Shown here piece by piece: positions 16,256 to 23,026 of a stretch of 32,867 nucleotides of DNA. Positions within the stretch are counted from its first letter, which is position 1, and each line of letters starts with the position of its first letter. The position numbers and the translations under genes were made by a program. This DNA is from Microcaldota archaeon (GTDB lineage Archaea; Micrarchaeota; Micrarchaeia; Micrarchaeales; CABMGC01). The DNA lies in NCBI GenBank assembly GCA_023256495.1, contig JAGDXY010000027.1, forward strand, positions 6,121 to 38,987, in the 5' to 3' direction. The notes under the pieces are model-generated. The model saw nothing but the letters and a program-made list of their open reading frames with translations. It had not been told where the DNA came from and searched no databases.

Positions 16256-17119
16256 TCAATTTATAGAAGAACCTCTAGAGAATATAGAATGTAATATAAG
16301 CATTATGTTATGCATTTCTTTCATTCTCCTTATTGTATAATCGATCCATCTTTCACCAAAAGGTATGTATACATAAACATTTTCACTCTTAGCTAATGAT
16401 ATAGCATAGCTATCTATTATACCATTCAAAAATCCAAAAGAAAGATTTCTATTAAATCTCTTATTCATCTTAATTGCTAATCTTATTAATTCTTTATCAT
16501 GTGTTGCTATCATAAATCTCTTTGAATTATTAAATAGATATTTCATTAAATCCTTAAATTCCTTAGTTGCATCTGATCTATTTAAATATATGTCTCCGCT
16601 ATATGCTCCTTTTACTAGCCTTATTGTGCCATTTTTCTTAACTATTTTTTTCACATCTTCTATGCTCCTCTCTAATGCAGATTGAATACATATACCTGTA
16701 TTGTTTAGATTGACATATTTTAAATACATATTTATAGTAGAATCAACATCTGTATAGTACTCCATATCAAGCCATACAAATATATTGTATTTCTTTGCTT
16801 TTCTTAATAGCAATCTATAATTAGAGATTGCATATTCTTTATCTATATGCAAACCAATTTGGGTTGGTTTTATAGATAATGATGAATTAAGTTTGTATTT
16901 ATTTATATATTCTATTAATTTGTAATAGACATGCATAGTAGTATTAACATCTTTCTTATCACTAAAGTCTTCTCCTAAATAGTTTATCAATGCCTTAATA
17001 TTATAATTCTCAAAACTCCTTGCCCTTGATAACGCATCATCTATATATGGGCCTGCTATCCATCTATGTGCTATAAACCTTTCAAGCAATGCAGATACAT
17101 TGCTTATCTTATATTCCAT
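16256..17119 (-). CDS. Proline dehydrogenase
   Basis: FAD enzyme that oxidises L-proline to pyrroline-5-carboxylate, passing electrons to the respiratory chain or a quinone. Barrel marks over 287 residues include SLSIKPTQIGLHID (about 79-92), FVWLDMEYYTDVD, GICIQSALERSIEDV, IRLVKGAYSGDIYL, FMIATHDKELI and SFGFLNG. The C-terminal VYVYIPFGERWIDYTIRRM carries the paired Arg residues that bind the proline carboxylate. Length matches the monofunctional archaeal/bacterial enzyme. The usual partner, P5C dehydrogenase, is not adjacent, so flux beyond pyrroline-5-carboxylate cannot be judged from this window. Confidence 0.9.
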   Translation of the reverse strand: MEYKISNVSALLERFIAHRWIAGPYIDDALSRARSFENYNIKALINYLGEDFSDKKDVNTTMHVYYKLIEYINKYKLNSSLSIKPTQIGLHIDKEYAISNYRLLLRKAKKYNIFVWLDMEYYTDVDSTINMYLKYVNLNNTGICIQSALERSIEDVKKIVKKNGTIRLVKGAYSGDIYLNRSDATKEFKDLMKYLFNNSKRFMIATHDKELIRLAIKMNKRFNRNLSFGFLNGIIDSYAISLAKSENVYVYIPFGERWIDYTIRRMKEMHNIMLILHSIFSRGSSIN

Positions 17120-17154
17120 AAAAACACTTTGTTTATATGATTTGCAGATAAGTA

Positions 17155-17163
17155 TTTAAAATA
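17155..17163 (+). promoter_or_regulatory. TATA box of the M20 peptidase gene
   Basis: TTTAAAATA is centred about 28 bases before ATG 17187, with no ribosome site in between. This suggests a leaderless transcript. Confidence 0.45.
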
Positions 17164-17186
17164 TTAATATGCTATAGCTTCTTTAT

Positions 17187-18380
17187 ATGAATACATTTGA
17201 TGAGATAGAAAAACATAGAAAGGATATGATAGAGTTAATATCTAGGATTGTAGAAATACCAGCTATATCGCCAAAAGGTGGTGGTGAAGGAGAAGAAAAG
17301 AGGGCTTCATTTCTTAAGAAATTTTTAGAAGAAAAAGGCTTTGATGTAAAAGAGTTTATATATAAAGATGATCTCGGCTTCAATAGACCTAACTTAGTAG
17401 TAAACTATGGTAATAAAGATAGAACCATATGGTTTGTAATACATATTGATACTGTTTCACCAGGGGACCTTTCTTTATGGCAGAGTGATCCATTTAAGGC
17501 AGTTGTCAAAGATAATAAGATTTATGGTAGAGGAACTAACGACGATGGCCAGCCTATAGCATCTGCAATATATGCATTAATAACCCTACGCGATTTAAAA
17601 ATGGATCCAAAATATAATTTTGGCATAGCGCTTGTATCTGATGAAGAGTTTGGTAGCGAATATGGAATAAAAAGACTCATAAAAGAAAATATATTTAAAA
17701 ATAATGATATGGTTATAGTGCCAGATGCTGCATTTAAAGATGGCAAGCAAATAGAGATTGCAGAAAAATCTATTTTGTGGCTTAAATTTATAGTAAAAGG
17801 TAAACAAGTACATGCGAGTACACCTCAAGAAGGTATAAATGCTACAAAAGTTATGGCAAAACTAATAAATGATCTAAATCAACTATATGAGAAATTTAAT
17901 CTTGAAAATGAATTATTCAATCCAAGAATATCTACATTTGAACCAACAAAGTGTGAAAAGAATCTAGATACAATAAATATTATACCAGCAAGAAATGAAT
18001 TTTATTTTGATTCTAGAATATTGCCTGAATACAAAGTTGATGAGATAATAGATTATATAAATGAAATCAGAAGAAATGTTGAGAAAGAGACAAAAGCAAG
18101 TATAGATATGGAGATTATAAATAAAGATGAATCTGGACCAACAACAAGAAAGGATTCAGAAATTGTAAAACTATTAAGTAATGCAATTAAGGAATTAAGA
18201 GGATTTGAGCCCGTACCTATAGGCATAGGTGGAGGCACAGTAGCAAAAGATTTCAGAAAGATGAATATAGATACTGTTGTATGGTTTACTGGTGAAGACG
18301 TTGCGCATCAACCTAATGAATATATAAATATAGATGATATGGTAAATGATGCAAAGGTCTTTGCAAAACTATTCATTTAA
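17187..18380 (+). CDS. M20-family metallopeptidase/deacylase
   Basis: A 397-residue two-zinc hydrolase of the ArgE/DapE/CPG2 family. Metal ligands are visible at H86 and D88 (VIHIDTV), D119 (GRGTNDDGQ), the catalytic/metal pair E153-E154 (SDEEFGS), D180 (VPDAAF) and a C-terminal His in EDVAHQPNEYI. The dimerisation lid, residues about 195-315, contains VKGKQVHASTPQEGINA with its substrate-contacting His. The sequence fits the archaeal group annotated as succinyl-diaminopimelate desuccinylase or acetylornithine deacetylase-like. In an organism with few biosynthetic genes, a dipeptidase role is equally likely. No dap or arg genes are near. Confidence 0.9.
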   Translation: MNTFDEIEKHRKDMIELISRIVEIPAISPKGGGEGEEKRASFLKKFLEEKGFDVKEFIYKDDLGFNRPNLVVNYGNKDRTIWFVIHIDTVSPGDLSLWQSDPFKAVVKDNKIYGRGTNDDGQPIASAIYALITLRDLKMDPKYNFGIALVSDEEFGSEYGIKRLIKENIFKNNDMVIVPDAAFKDGKQIEIAEKSILWLKFIVKGKQVHASTPQEGINATKVMAKLINDLNQLYEKFNLENELFNPRISTFEPTKCEKNLDTINIIPARNEFYFDSRILPEYKVDEIIDYINEIRRNVEKETKASIDMEIINKDESGPTTRKDSEIVKLLSNAIKELRGFEPVPIGIGGGTVAKDFRKMNIDTVVWFTGEDVAHQPNEYINIDDMVNDAKVFAKLFI

Positions 18381-18390
18381 ATTAACGAAT

Positions 18391-18400
18391 TATATTAAAT
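18391..18400 (+). promoter_or_regulatory. TATA box of the two-repeat protein gene
   Basis: TATATTAAAT is centred about 28 bases before ATG 18425. This favours that ATG over the TTG at 18404 and predicts a leaderless mRNA. Confidence 0.4.
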
Positions 18401-18424
18401 AGATTGTTGTTAAATAATTCCTTT

Positions 18425-19075
18425 ATGAATATTCTAAAAAAATTATTTAGGGGAAGCAAAAATGAAGTAGATGTATATGCAAATTTTATGGGTAGATGGC
18501 ACCACTTGTTTACTAAAAGATTTAAAGGAAATGAGATAAGCCTAGAGATACCATTCAAAAATAATCTATATGGAGATTTGCCAGATAATATAAAAGGGCC
18601 AAAGATTACTATAAATAATATAAGAAGCGAAAAGCCATTTAATGTAATAGAAATAAAGCCAGCATTGCCAATCACATTAGAATATAATGATAATGTAGTA
18701 TTTAACATAAAATTGAAATCAGAGATAGAGAAATATGTTGGTCCTCTTAGGTTATATTTTGATCTTGCAAATAAGAATATACATATATCAATAAATAAAA
18801 TAATAATTATAGCAAATGGTATTGAAAAAGATATTAATGAGATATTTAGCATAGATACTTTAAGCAATTCTCCATTTTATAGGGATATACAGCTAGGGGC
18901 AATATTTGAAAATGGATTTGAAGTAAAAGAGATTAAAATAAGTGAACCTTTCTCTTTAATCAAAACAGAGCCTGAATTGCCAATAAAAATAGGAGAAGTA
19001 AACACACTAAGATTAAATATAAAAGCACCAGAAGAAAACTATGCTGGTGAACTAATACTATTTATCAATCCATGA
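18425..19075 (+). CDS. Unknown protein with two tandem beta-rich repeats
   Basis: A 216-residue protein I cannot assign. The N-terminus is short and basic (MNILKKLFRGSKN), with no signal peptide or membrane segment. The rest is beta-strand-like and internally duplicated. EKPFNVIEIKPALPITLEY followed by FNIKLKSEIEKYVGPLRLYF is echoed by SEPFSLIKTEPELPIKI followed by LRLNIKAPEENYAGELILFI, about 115 residues later. The repeats resemble the Ig-like or CARDB type of sandwich in which a PALPI/PELPI turn precedes the final strands. ATG 18425 is preferred over TTG 18404 because a TATA box lies about 28 bases before it. Its last 11 bases overlap the end of the convergent EF-2 gene. Confidence 0.75.
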   Translation: MNILKKLFRGSKNEVDVYANFMGRWHHLFTKRFKGNEISLEIPFKNNLYGDLPDNIKGPKITINNIRSEKPFNVIEIKPALPITLEYNDNVVFNIKLKSEIEKYVGPLRLYFDLANKNIHISINKIIIIANGIEKDINEIFSIDTLSNSPFYRDIQLGAIFENGFEVKEIKISEPFSLIKTEPELPIKIGEVNTLRLNIKAPEENYAGELILFINP

Positions 19076-21257
19076 ACTCTTCTGGTTTTGGTGGCTCTTC
19101 TTGTTGACCTTTTCTCTTCCTTATCGCTCTTACCACTTCATTTTGTAGCTCTGGTGGTAGTTTTTCATAACCAGCATATTCTGTATACCACAACGCCCTA
19201 CCACTTGTCAAGCTTCTCATTTCATTTGAAAATCCTTTTATAATCTCTGCAACAGGCATCTTTGCTATTATAGTAACTATATCCTCCTCTTGCTTTATGT
19301 CTAGAATTTGTCCTCTTTTACCTTGTAGGTATTGTATTATAGTTGCCATATACTCCTGTGGTATCTCTATAGTAAACTTTTGCTTTGGCTCCAATAAGAT
19401 TACGCCTGCAAGAAGCATGCCTGCATAAATAGGTCTTTTTATAGCAGGTATTATTTGTGCAGGACCTCTATGCACTGGATCTTCATGTATAAATGCATCT
19501 GTTATCAAGACTTTTATTCCTGTACATTTCTCTCTTGCTAATGGACCATCGCTCATTGCCTCTTCAAAACCCTCTATAACATGTTCCATGACTTCATCCA
19601 TATATTGCACTCCATGAGTTGCATCTATTAATATGCTATTGTTAGATATATCAACTATATTCTTCGCTTGTTCTCTAGGCATACCTGCATTTACCAATGT
19701 CTCAACTATATCTTTGCCTTTTGGTCTACCTTCTCTAATTTGGCCAGATTCAATGAGCTTTACTACCTCGCTTTCTAGCGGCTCTACTGTAATATAGAAC
19801 TTAGAATGTCTATTAGGTGTTTTTCCTTCTATATTCTCTGTCTTGTTCTCTATAGTTTCTCTATACACTACTATTGGCTCACTTGTTACAATAGGTATAC
19901 CAAATTCATCTTTTATCTTTGTTTCTATTACCTCTAAATGAAGTTCACCCATACCTCTTATTATCATCTCCCCAGTCTCTTGGTTTATCTCTACTTTTAA
20001 TGTTTGATCCTCTTTTGATAGTATTCTTAGTGCCTCTATAAGTTTTGTCATATCCATTGTATTCTTTGGTTCAATGGCCTTTGCAACAACTGGTGGCGAA
20101 TAGTATGTTATCTCTTCAAATGGCTCTATAGGTTCTTCGCTTAATGTATCACCAATAGAAACATTATCTAGACCAATTAAAGCTGCTATATTTCCAGCTG
20201 AAACTTCATCTATAACTACTCTATCTGGACCCATATACAAAGCAACTTGCTGTATTCTTTGTTTTGTCTGAGCTCCACTGACATATACCTCTGTTCCTTT
20301 TTTTACAGTTCCAGAAAATACTCTACCTATAGCGATAGTACCACTATGCTTATCATATGTTATACCAAATACTGCAATAACGAGCTTGCCTTTTGCATTT
20401 ACATTAAGCATATCTTGGCCAACTGGCGTATTTATATCACCATGCCATAGGTGAGGTATTCTATATTGCTGCGCTTCTTTTGGACTTGGAAGATGTTCTA
20501 TAATCATTGACAATACTGCCTCATCTATAGGTGCCACTTCTTGCAATTTTGCTTCATTTCCCTCTTGGCTAAGCTTAAATATGTCATTAAAAGTGGTCTT
20601 ATACTTCTCTAATATTCTTACTGATATGGCCCATTTCCTAGAAGCAGAACCAAAACATACACTACCATTATCAACTCTTACCTTCCATTTATCAGCAAAT
20701 TCCTTTGGTGCATATCTTTCTATTAATCTGTTTATATCGTTTATGAGATTAAGAAGCCTTTCATATGTTTGCTGTGGTGTAAGACGCAATTCGCTTATTA
20801 ATCTATCTACTTTATTTACAAATAATACTGGCTTTGCCTTCTCTCTAAGCGCTGATTTCAATACAGATTCTGTTTGAGGCATTATACCTTCTACAGGATC
20901 TACTACAAGCACTACACCATCTACTGCCCTCATTGATCTAGTTACATGCCCGCTAAAATCAACATGGCCTGGTGTATCTATTAAGTTTATTATGTAGTCA
21001 TTGTTATTATAGTTAAATGCCAACGAAATATTAGCAGATTTTATTGTCATCTTTCTTTCTTTTTCTATCTCTTCATAATTTGTATATAAAGCCTCACCTG
21101 CTACTGCTTTTGATATAATGCCTGCTTTAGCAAGCAATGAATCTGTTAATGTTGTTTTTCCATGATGAACATGCGCTATAATAGCTACATTTCTTACTCT
21201 CTCTATATTACTCATAATCTTAGCTACTTCTTCAGCAACAAACTCTTTTCTAACCAT
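19065..21257 (-). CDS. ef2 (fusA): Translation elongation factor 2
   Basis: GTPase that drives ribosome translocation. The 730-residue protein has G1 IIAHVHHGKTT (about 26-36), G3 DTPGHVDFSGH, G4 NKVD, beta-barrel domain II, and domain IV with DAFIHEDPVHRGPAQIIPA. The His of VHRG is the residue turned into diphthamide in archaea and eukaryotes. The C-terminal RALWYTEYAGYE and RKRKGQQEEPPKPEEF blocks are archaeal. G1 is unusual: the Asp of the normal AHVDHGKT or AHIDHGKT is His (codon CAT). It is the last gene of L30e-S12-S7-EF-2, five bases after S7. EF-1 alpha and S10, which often follow, are not here. Its 3' end overlaps the convergent gene by 11 bases. Confidence 0.97.
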   Translation of the reverse strand: MVRKEFVAEEVAKIMSNIERVRNVAIIAHVHHGKTTLTDSLLAKAGIISKAVAGEALYTNYEEIEKERKMTIKSANISLAFNYNNNDYIINLIDTPGHVDFSGHVTRSMRAVDGVVLVVDPVEGIMPQTESVLKSALREKAKPVLFVNKVDRLISELRLTPQQTYERLLNLINDINRLIERYAPKEFADKWKVRVDNGSVCFGSASRKWAISVRILEKYKTTFNDIFKLSQEGNEAKLQEVAPIDEAVLSMIIEHLPSPKEAQQYRIPHLWHGDINTPVGQDMLNVNAKGKLVIAVFGITYDKHSGTIAIGRVFSGTVKKGTEVYVSGAQTKQRIQQVALYMGPDRVVIDEVSAGNIAALIGLDNVSIGDTLSEEPIEPFEEITYYSPPVVAKAIEPKNTMDMTKLIEALRILSKEDQTLKVEINQETGEMIIRGMGELHLEVIETKIKDEFGIPIVTSEPIVVYRETIENKTENIEGKTPNRHSKFYITVEPLESEVVKLIESGQIREGRPKGKDIVETLVNAGMPREQAKNIVDISNNSILIDATHGVQYMDEVMEHVIEGFEEAMSDGPLAREKCTGIKVLITDAFIHEDPVHRGPAQIIPAIKRPIYAGMLLAGVILLEPKQKFTIEIPQEYMATIIQYLQGKRGQILDIKQEEDIVTIIAKMPVAEIIKGFSNEMRSLTSGRALWYTEYAGYEKLPPELQNEVVRAIRKRKGQQEEPPKPEEFMD

Positions 21258-21262
21258 ATTAA

Positions 21263-22024
21263 CTACCTTGCACTTCTAGCAATTCTTTCTAATTCAACCT
21301 TTCTTTTTATAGCAAAACTGTTAGGACTATTATTAGAAGCATTCTCTATTTCCTCTGCCAATGCTTCATACAATCTTTTTTTGCTCTTGAATGAGTTTAT
21401 TAATGCAGCTAGGGCAATATTCCTTAAAGCTACATCAACTCTTCTTTGAGCACTAACACCGACTTCTACATTATATATAATACCTCCATATCTAACTCTT
21501 GTAACATCCTCTATAGGTGCAGCATTTTCTATTGCATCTATTAAAACTTGTAATGGGTTTTTGTTTGTATCCTTGCTTATTTTATCAAATGCCTTCTCTA
21601 CAATCTTAGTTACTTTTAGCTTCTTTCCTTGTAATCTACCTTCTGTTCTTATTACCTTACCACTAACTTTTTCTCCAGTACCTCCTCTCATTAGCTTGTT
21701 TATGAGCCTCTCTACTACACTTACCTTTGCATTATAGTAATATGCATACTTTCTTCTCCCAAATGTATTTGGATATTTTCTGCCATTTATATTTACATAC
21801 TTAAATATACTTGGATCATTTATAGAAACATCTTTTATAGGGTATTTACCGAATAGCATTATGTCTTCTATTGCAATCTCCTCTTTTGTTGTCGCCTTCT
21901 TAGAAACTGCCCTTCTTCTCACTACTTTCTTCTCTTCTTTCTTTTCTTTTTGAACTTCTTCTTTTTTATCAACTTCTTTCTTTTCCTCTGTTGCATTATT
22001 GTTTTGAGTATTTCCATCAACCAT
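21263..22024 (-). CDS. rps7: Ribosomal protein S7 with a charged N-terminal extension
   Basis: Small-subunit head protein that nucleates 30S assembly and contacts the E-site tRNA. The archaeal S7 core is clear: IMLFGKYPIKDVSINDPSI, VERLINKLMRGGTGEKVSGK, KNPLQVLIDAIENAAPIEDV, RYGGIIYNVEVGVSAQRRVD and the basic C-terminus VELERIARSAR. At 253 residues it exceeds the roughly 190-220 common in archaea because of an N-terminal tail of about 50 residues that is nearly all Lys, Glu, Asn and Gln. GGTGAT lies three bases before the ATG, so the extension is probably translated. It is four bases from S12 and five from EF-2. Confidence 0.96.
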   Translation of the reverse strand: MVDGNTQNNNATEEKKEVDKKEEVQKEKKEEKKVVRRRAVSKKATTKEEIAIEDIMLFGKYPIKDVSINDPSIFKYVNINGRKYPNTFGRRKYAYYYNAKVSVVERLINKLMRGGTGEKVSGKVIRTEGRLQGKKLKVTKIVEKAFDKISKDTNKNPLQVLIDAIENAAPIEDVTRVRYGGIIYNVEVGVSAQRRVDVALRNIALAALINSFKSKKRLYEALAEEIENASNNSPNSFAIKRKVELERIARSAR

Positions 22025-22028
22025 TCAA

Positions 22029-22457
22029 TCACCTTCTTGGCTTCTCTTTTAGACCCTTAGCAACTAGATATAAATCTGCACCGTTTACTGCAATGACTCT
22101 ATATTTAAGACCAGGTATCCAACCCATTTGACCTCTTTGAGAGCCACCCATACCTGCTATAGTTACTTCATCATGCTCATCAATAAAGTTTATAGCACCA
22201 TCGAAAGGTACATAAGCTCCAACTACTTTTCCATTTTTAACTAATTGAACCTTAACACATTTTATTAATCCAGAGTTAGGTTTCTTTTGTTGCAGCGAAA
22301 ACTTTTGAAGAACAATGCCTCTAGCCATAGGTGCATCTCCCAATGGATCAAACTTTTCTTTCAACTTAAACTTCTTTCTTTTATACCACTTCTTAAGAAG
22401 ACTATGTCTTTTTCTATCTCTTATCATTTTATGTGCAGCAAATTCACCATTTCCCAA
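22029..22457 (-). CDS. rps12: Ribosomal protein S12
   Basis: Decoding-centre protein of the small subunit. The 142 residues begin MGNGEFAAHKM as usual for archaeal S12 and contain GIVLQKFSLQQKKPNSGLIK, CVKVQLVKNGK, VPFDGAINFIDEHDEVTIAG and the LYLVAKGLKEKPRR end. Two decoding-loop segments differ from the archaeal norm I remember: KPNSG in place of QPNSA, and GGSQRGQMGWIPGLKY in place of the GGPKGRAYGDIPGIRW type. The start codon is TTG 22457. It is supported by the AGGTGAT ribosome site three bases before it and by the conserved N-terminus. The gene lies eight bases after L30e and four before S7. Confidence 0.96.
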   Translation of the reverse strand: MGNGEFAAHKMIRDRKRHSLLKKWYKRKKFKLKEKFDPLGDAPMARGIVLQKFSLQQKKPNSGLIKCVKVQLVKNGKVVGAYVPFDGAINFIDEHDEVTIAGMGGSQRGQMGWIPGLKYRVIAVNGADLYLVAKGLKEKPRR

Positions 22458-22465
22458 ATAATCAC

Positions 22466-22750
22466 CTAATATAAATGAGCATTTCCTTGCTCAATAACTG
22501 CCAAGCAATTTACTGAATAAGGCTTACCGCAAACTCCACCTAAATCTATAGAATTTCCATCGAATTCAATCACTTTTATATTTCCTACTTTACATAAATG
22601 TTTAATATCGTTTATAAGCTCTGCTTTTCCTTTACTGGCAACAACAACTAATTTCGCATTATTGCTTACTATAGCTTTATAAGTATTTCTATATCCTAGC
22701 TCTACGTTACCAGTATCTACAGCTAATCTTAATTCACTATTTAAGTCCAT
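22466..22750 (-). CDS. rpl30e: Ribosomal protein L30e
   Basis: L7Ae/L30e-fold protein of the large subunit that binds kink-turn RNA. The 94-residue sequence reads ELRLAVDTGNVELGYRNTYK, KLVVVASKGKAELINDI, IKVIEFDGNSIDLGGVCGKP and a VNCLAVIEQG strand, matching L30e closely. I chose ATG 22750. The frame extends to a TTG at 22762, but TATA spacing points to initiation near 22750. In many archaea L30e follows the RNA polymerase genes and is separated from S12 by nusA. Here L30e is the first gene of the operon and nusA is absent between it and S12. Confidence 0.93.
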   Translation of the reverse strand: MDLNSELRLAVDTGNVELGYRNTYKAIVSNNAKLVVVASKGKAELINDIKHLCKVGNIKVIEFDGNSIDLGGVCGKPYSVNCLAVIEQGNAHLY

Positions 22751-22768
22751 AATAAAAACCAATATTAT

Positions 22769-22781
22769 TTATTTTAAAGAG
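22769..22781 (-). promoter_or_regulatory. TATA box of the L30e-S12-S7-EF-2 operon
   Basis: On the minus strand CTTTAAAATAAATA is centred about 25 bases before ATG 22750. It implies a leaderless L30e and shows that the ribosomal operon starts here rather than inside an RNA polymerase operon. Confidence 0.5.
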
Positions 22782-22799
22782 AAAAAATTAATAAAGGTT

Positions 22800-22862
22800 A
22801 CAGAATGCTTAGCAGAAGCCCACGATTTAAATCGTGGGATAAATGCAATGCATGCAAAATGA
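22800..22862 (+). mobile_element. Relic of an IS200/IS605-family tnpB 3' end
   Basis: The plus strand holds a hairpin with a GCCCACGATTT / AAATCGTGGG arm pair. Read in one frame across 22800-22862 it gives TECLAEAHDLNRG, then INAMHAK and a stop. EAHDxxRG at the very end of the ORF, coinciding with the right-end hairpin (also the 3' part of the guide omega-RNA), is characteristic of TnpB-bearing IS605/IS1341 elements in archaea and bacteria. This is knowledge from family patterns, not a search. No tnpB body exists upstream, because the L30e gene begins at 22750 on the other strand. Only a tail fragment, or a very short non-autonomous derivative, remains. Confidence 0.55.
22819..22838. repeat. 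Perfect 20-base palindrome
   Basis: CCCACGATTT followed immediately by AAATCGTGGG gives ten paired positions without a spacer. As RNA or single strand it would fold with a small AT loop. It is the hairpin core of the tnpB relic. Confidence 0.9.
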
Positions 22863-22940
22863 TCACTAATATCAAATGGCAAAGCTGGGAATTAGAGCTA
22901 GTATAAACCTTCAAACCAAGTACGCATAAGCCAAAAAGAA

Positions 22941-22958
22941 TCATGAATTTATTCATGA
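22941..22958. repeat. Inverted repeat with 2-base spacer
   Basis: TCATGAAT and ATTCATGA flank TT, an 8-base perfect stem. It lies about 100 bases from the tnpB-type hairpin. It could be the left-end hairpin of a small IS605-derived element, a regulator site for the permease gene, or chance in AT-rich DNA. Confidence 0.7.
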
Positions 22959-22997
22959 AGAATATCAAATATAGATAAAAAAGATGTTTAGCAAATG

Positions 22998-23005
22998 TTT
23001 AAAAC
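22998..23005 (+). promoter_or_regulatory. TATA box of the amino-acid permease gene
   Basis: GTTTAAAA is centred about 26 bases before ATG 23027. It supports that ATG rather than TTG 23006 as the start and suggests a leaderless mRNA. Confidence 0.45.
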
Positions 23006-23026
23006 TTGATTTACCAAAGTAATTCA

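Larger units (their letters stand above)
22863..23026. other. Non-coding stretch before the amino-acid permease
   Basis: Together with 22751-22862 this forms the longest gene-free interval in the window (276 bases). Beyond the tnpB relic, the second inverted repeat and the permease promoter I see no ORF, tRNA or conserved motif. The part at 22875-22935 has more G and C than the surrounding spacers and may be eroded mobile-element sequence. Confidence 0.4.

Noticed and set aside
22875-22960. Possible tRNA on either strand
   Set aside because: The TTCAAA core has no flanking 5-base T-stem, and no acceptor or anticodon arm can be drawn.
22790-23000. CRISPR-like repeat region
   Set aside because: The two palindromes differ in sequence and length and there is no regular repeat-spacer spacing.
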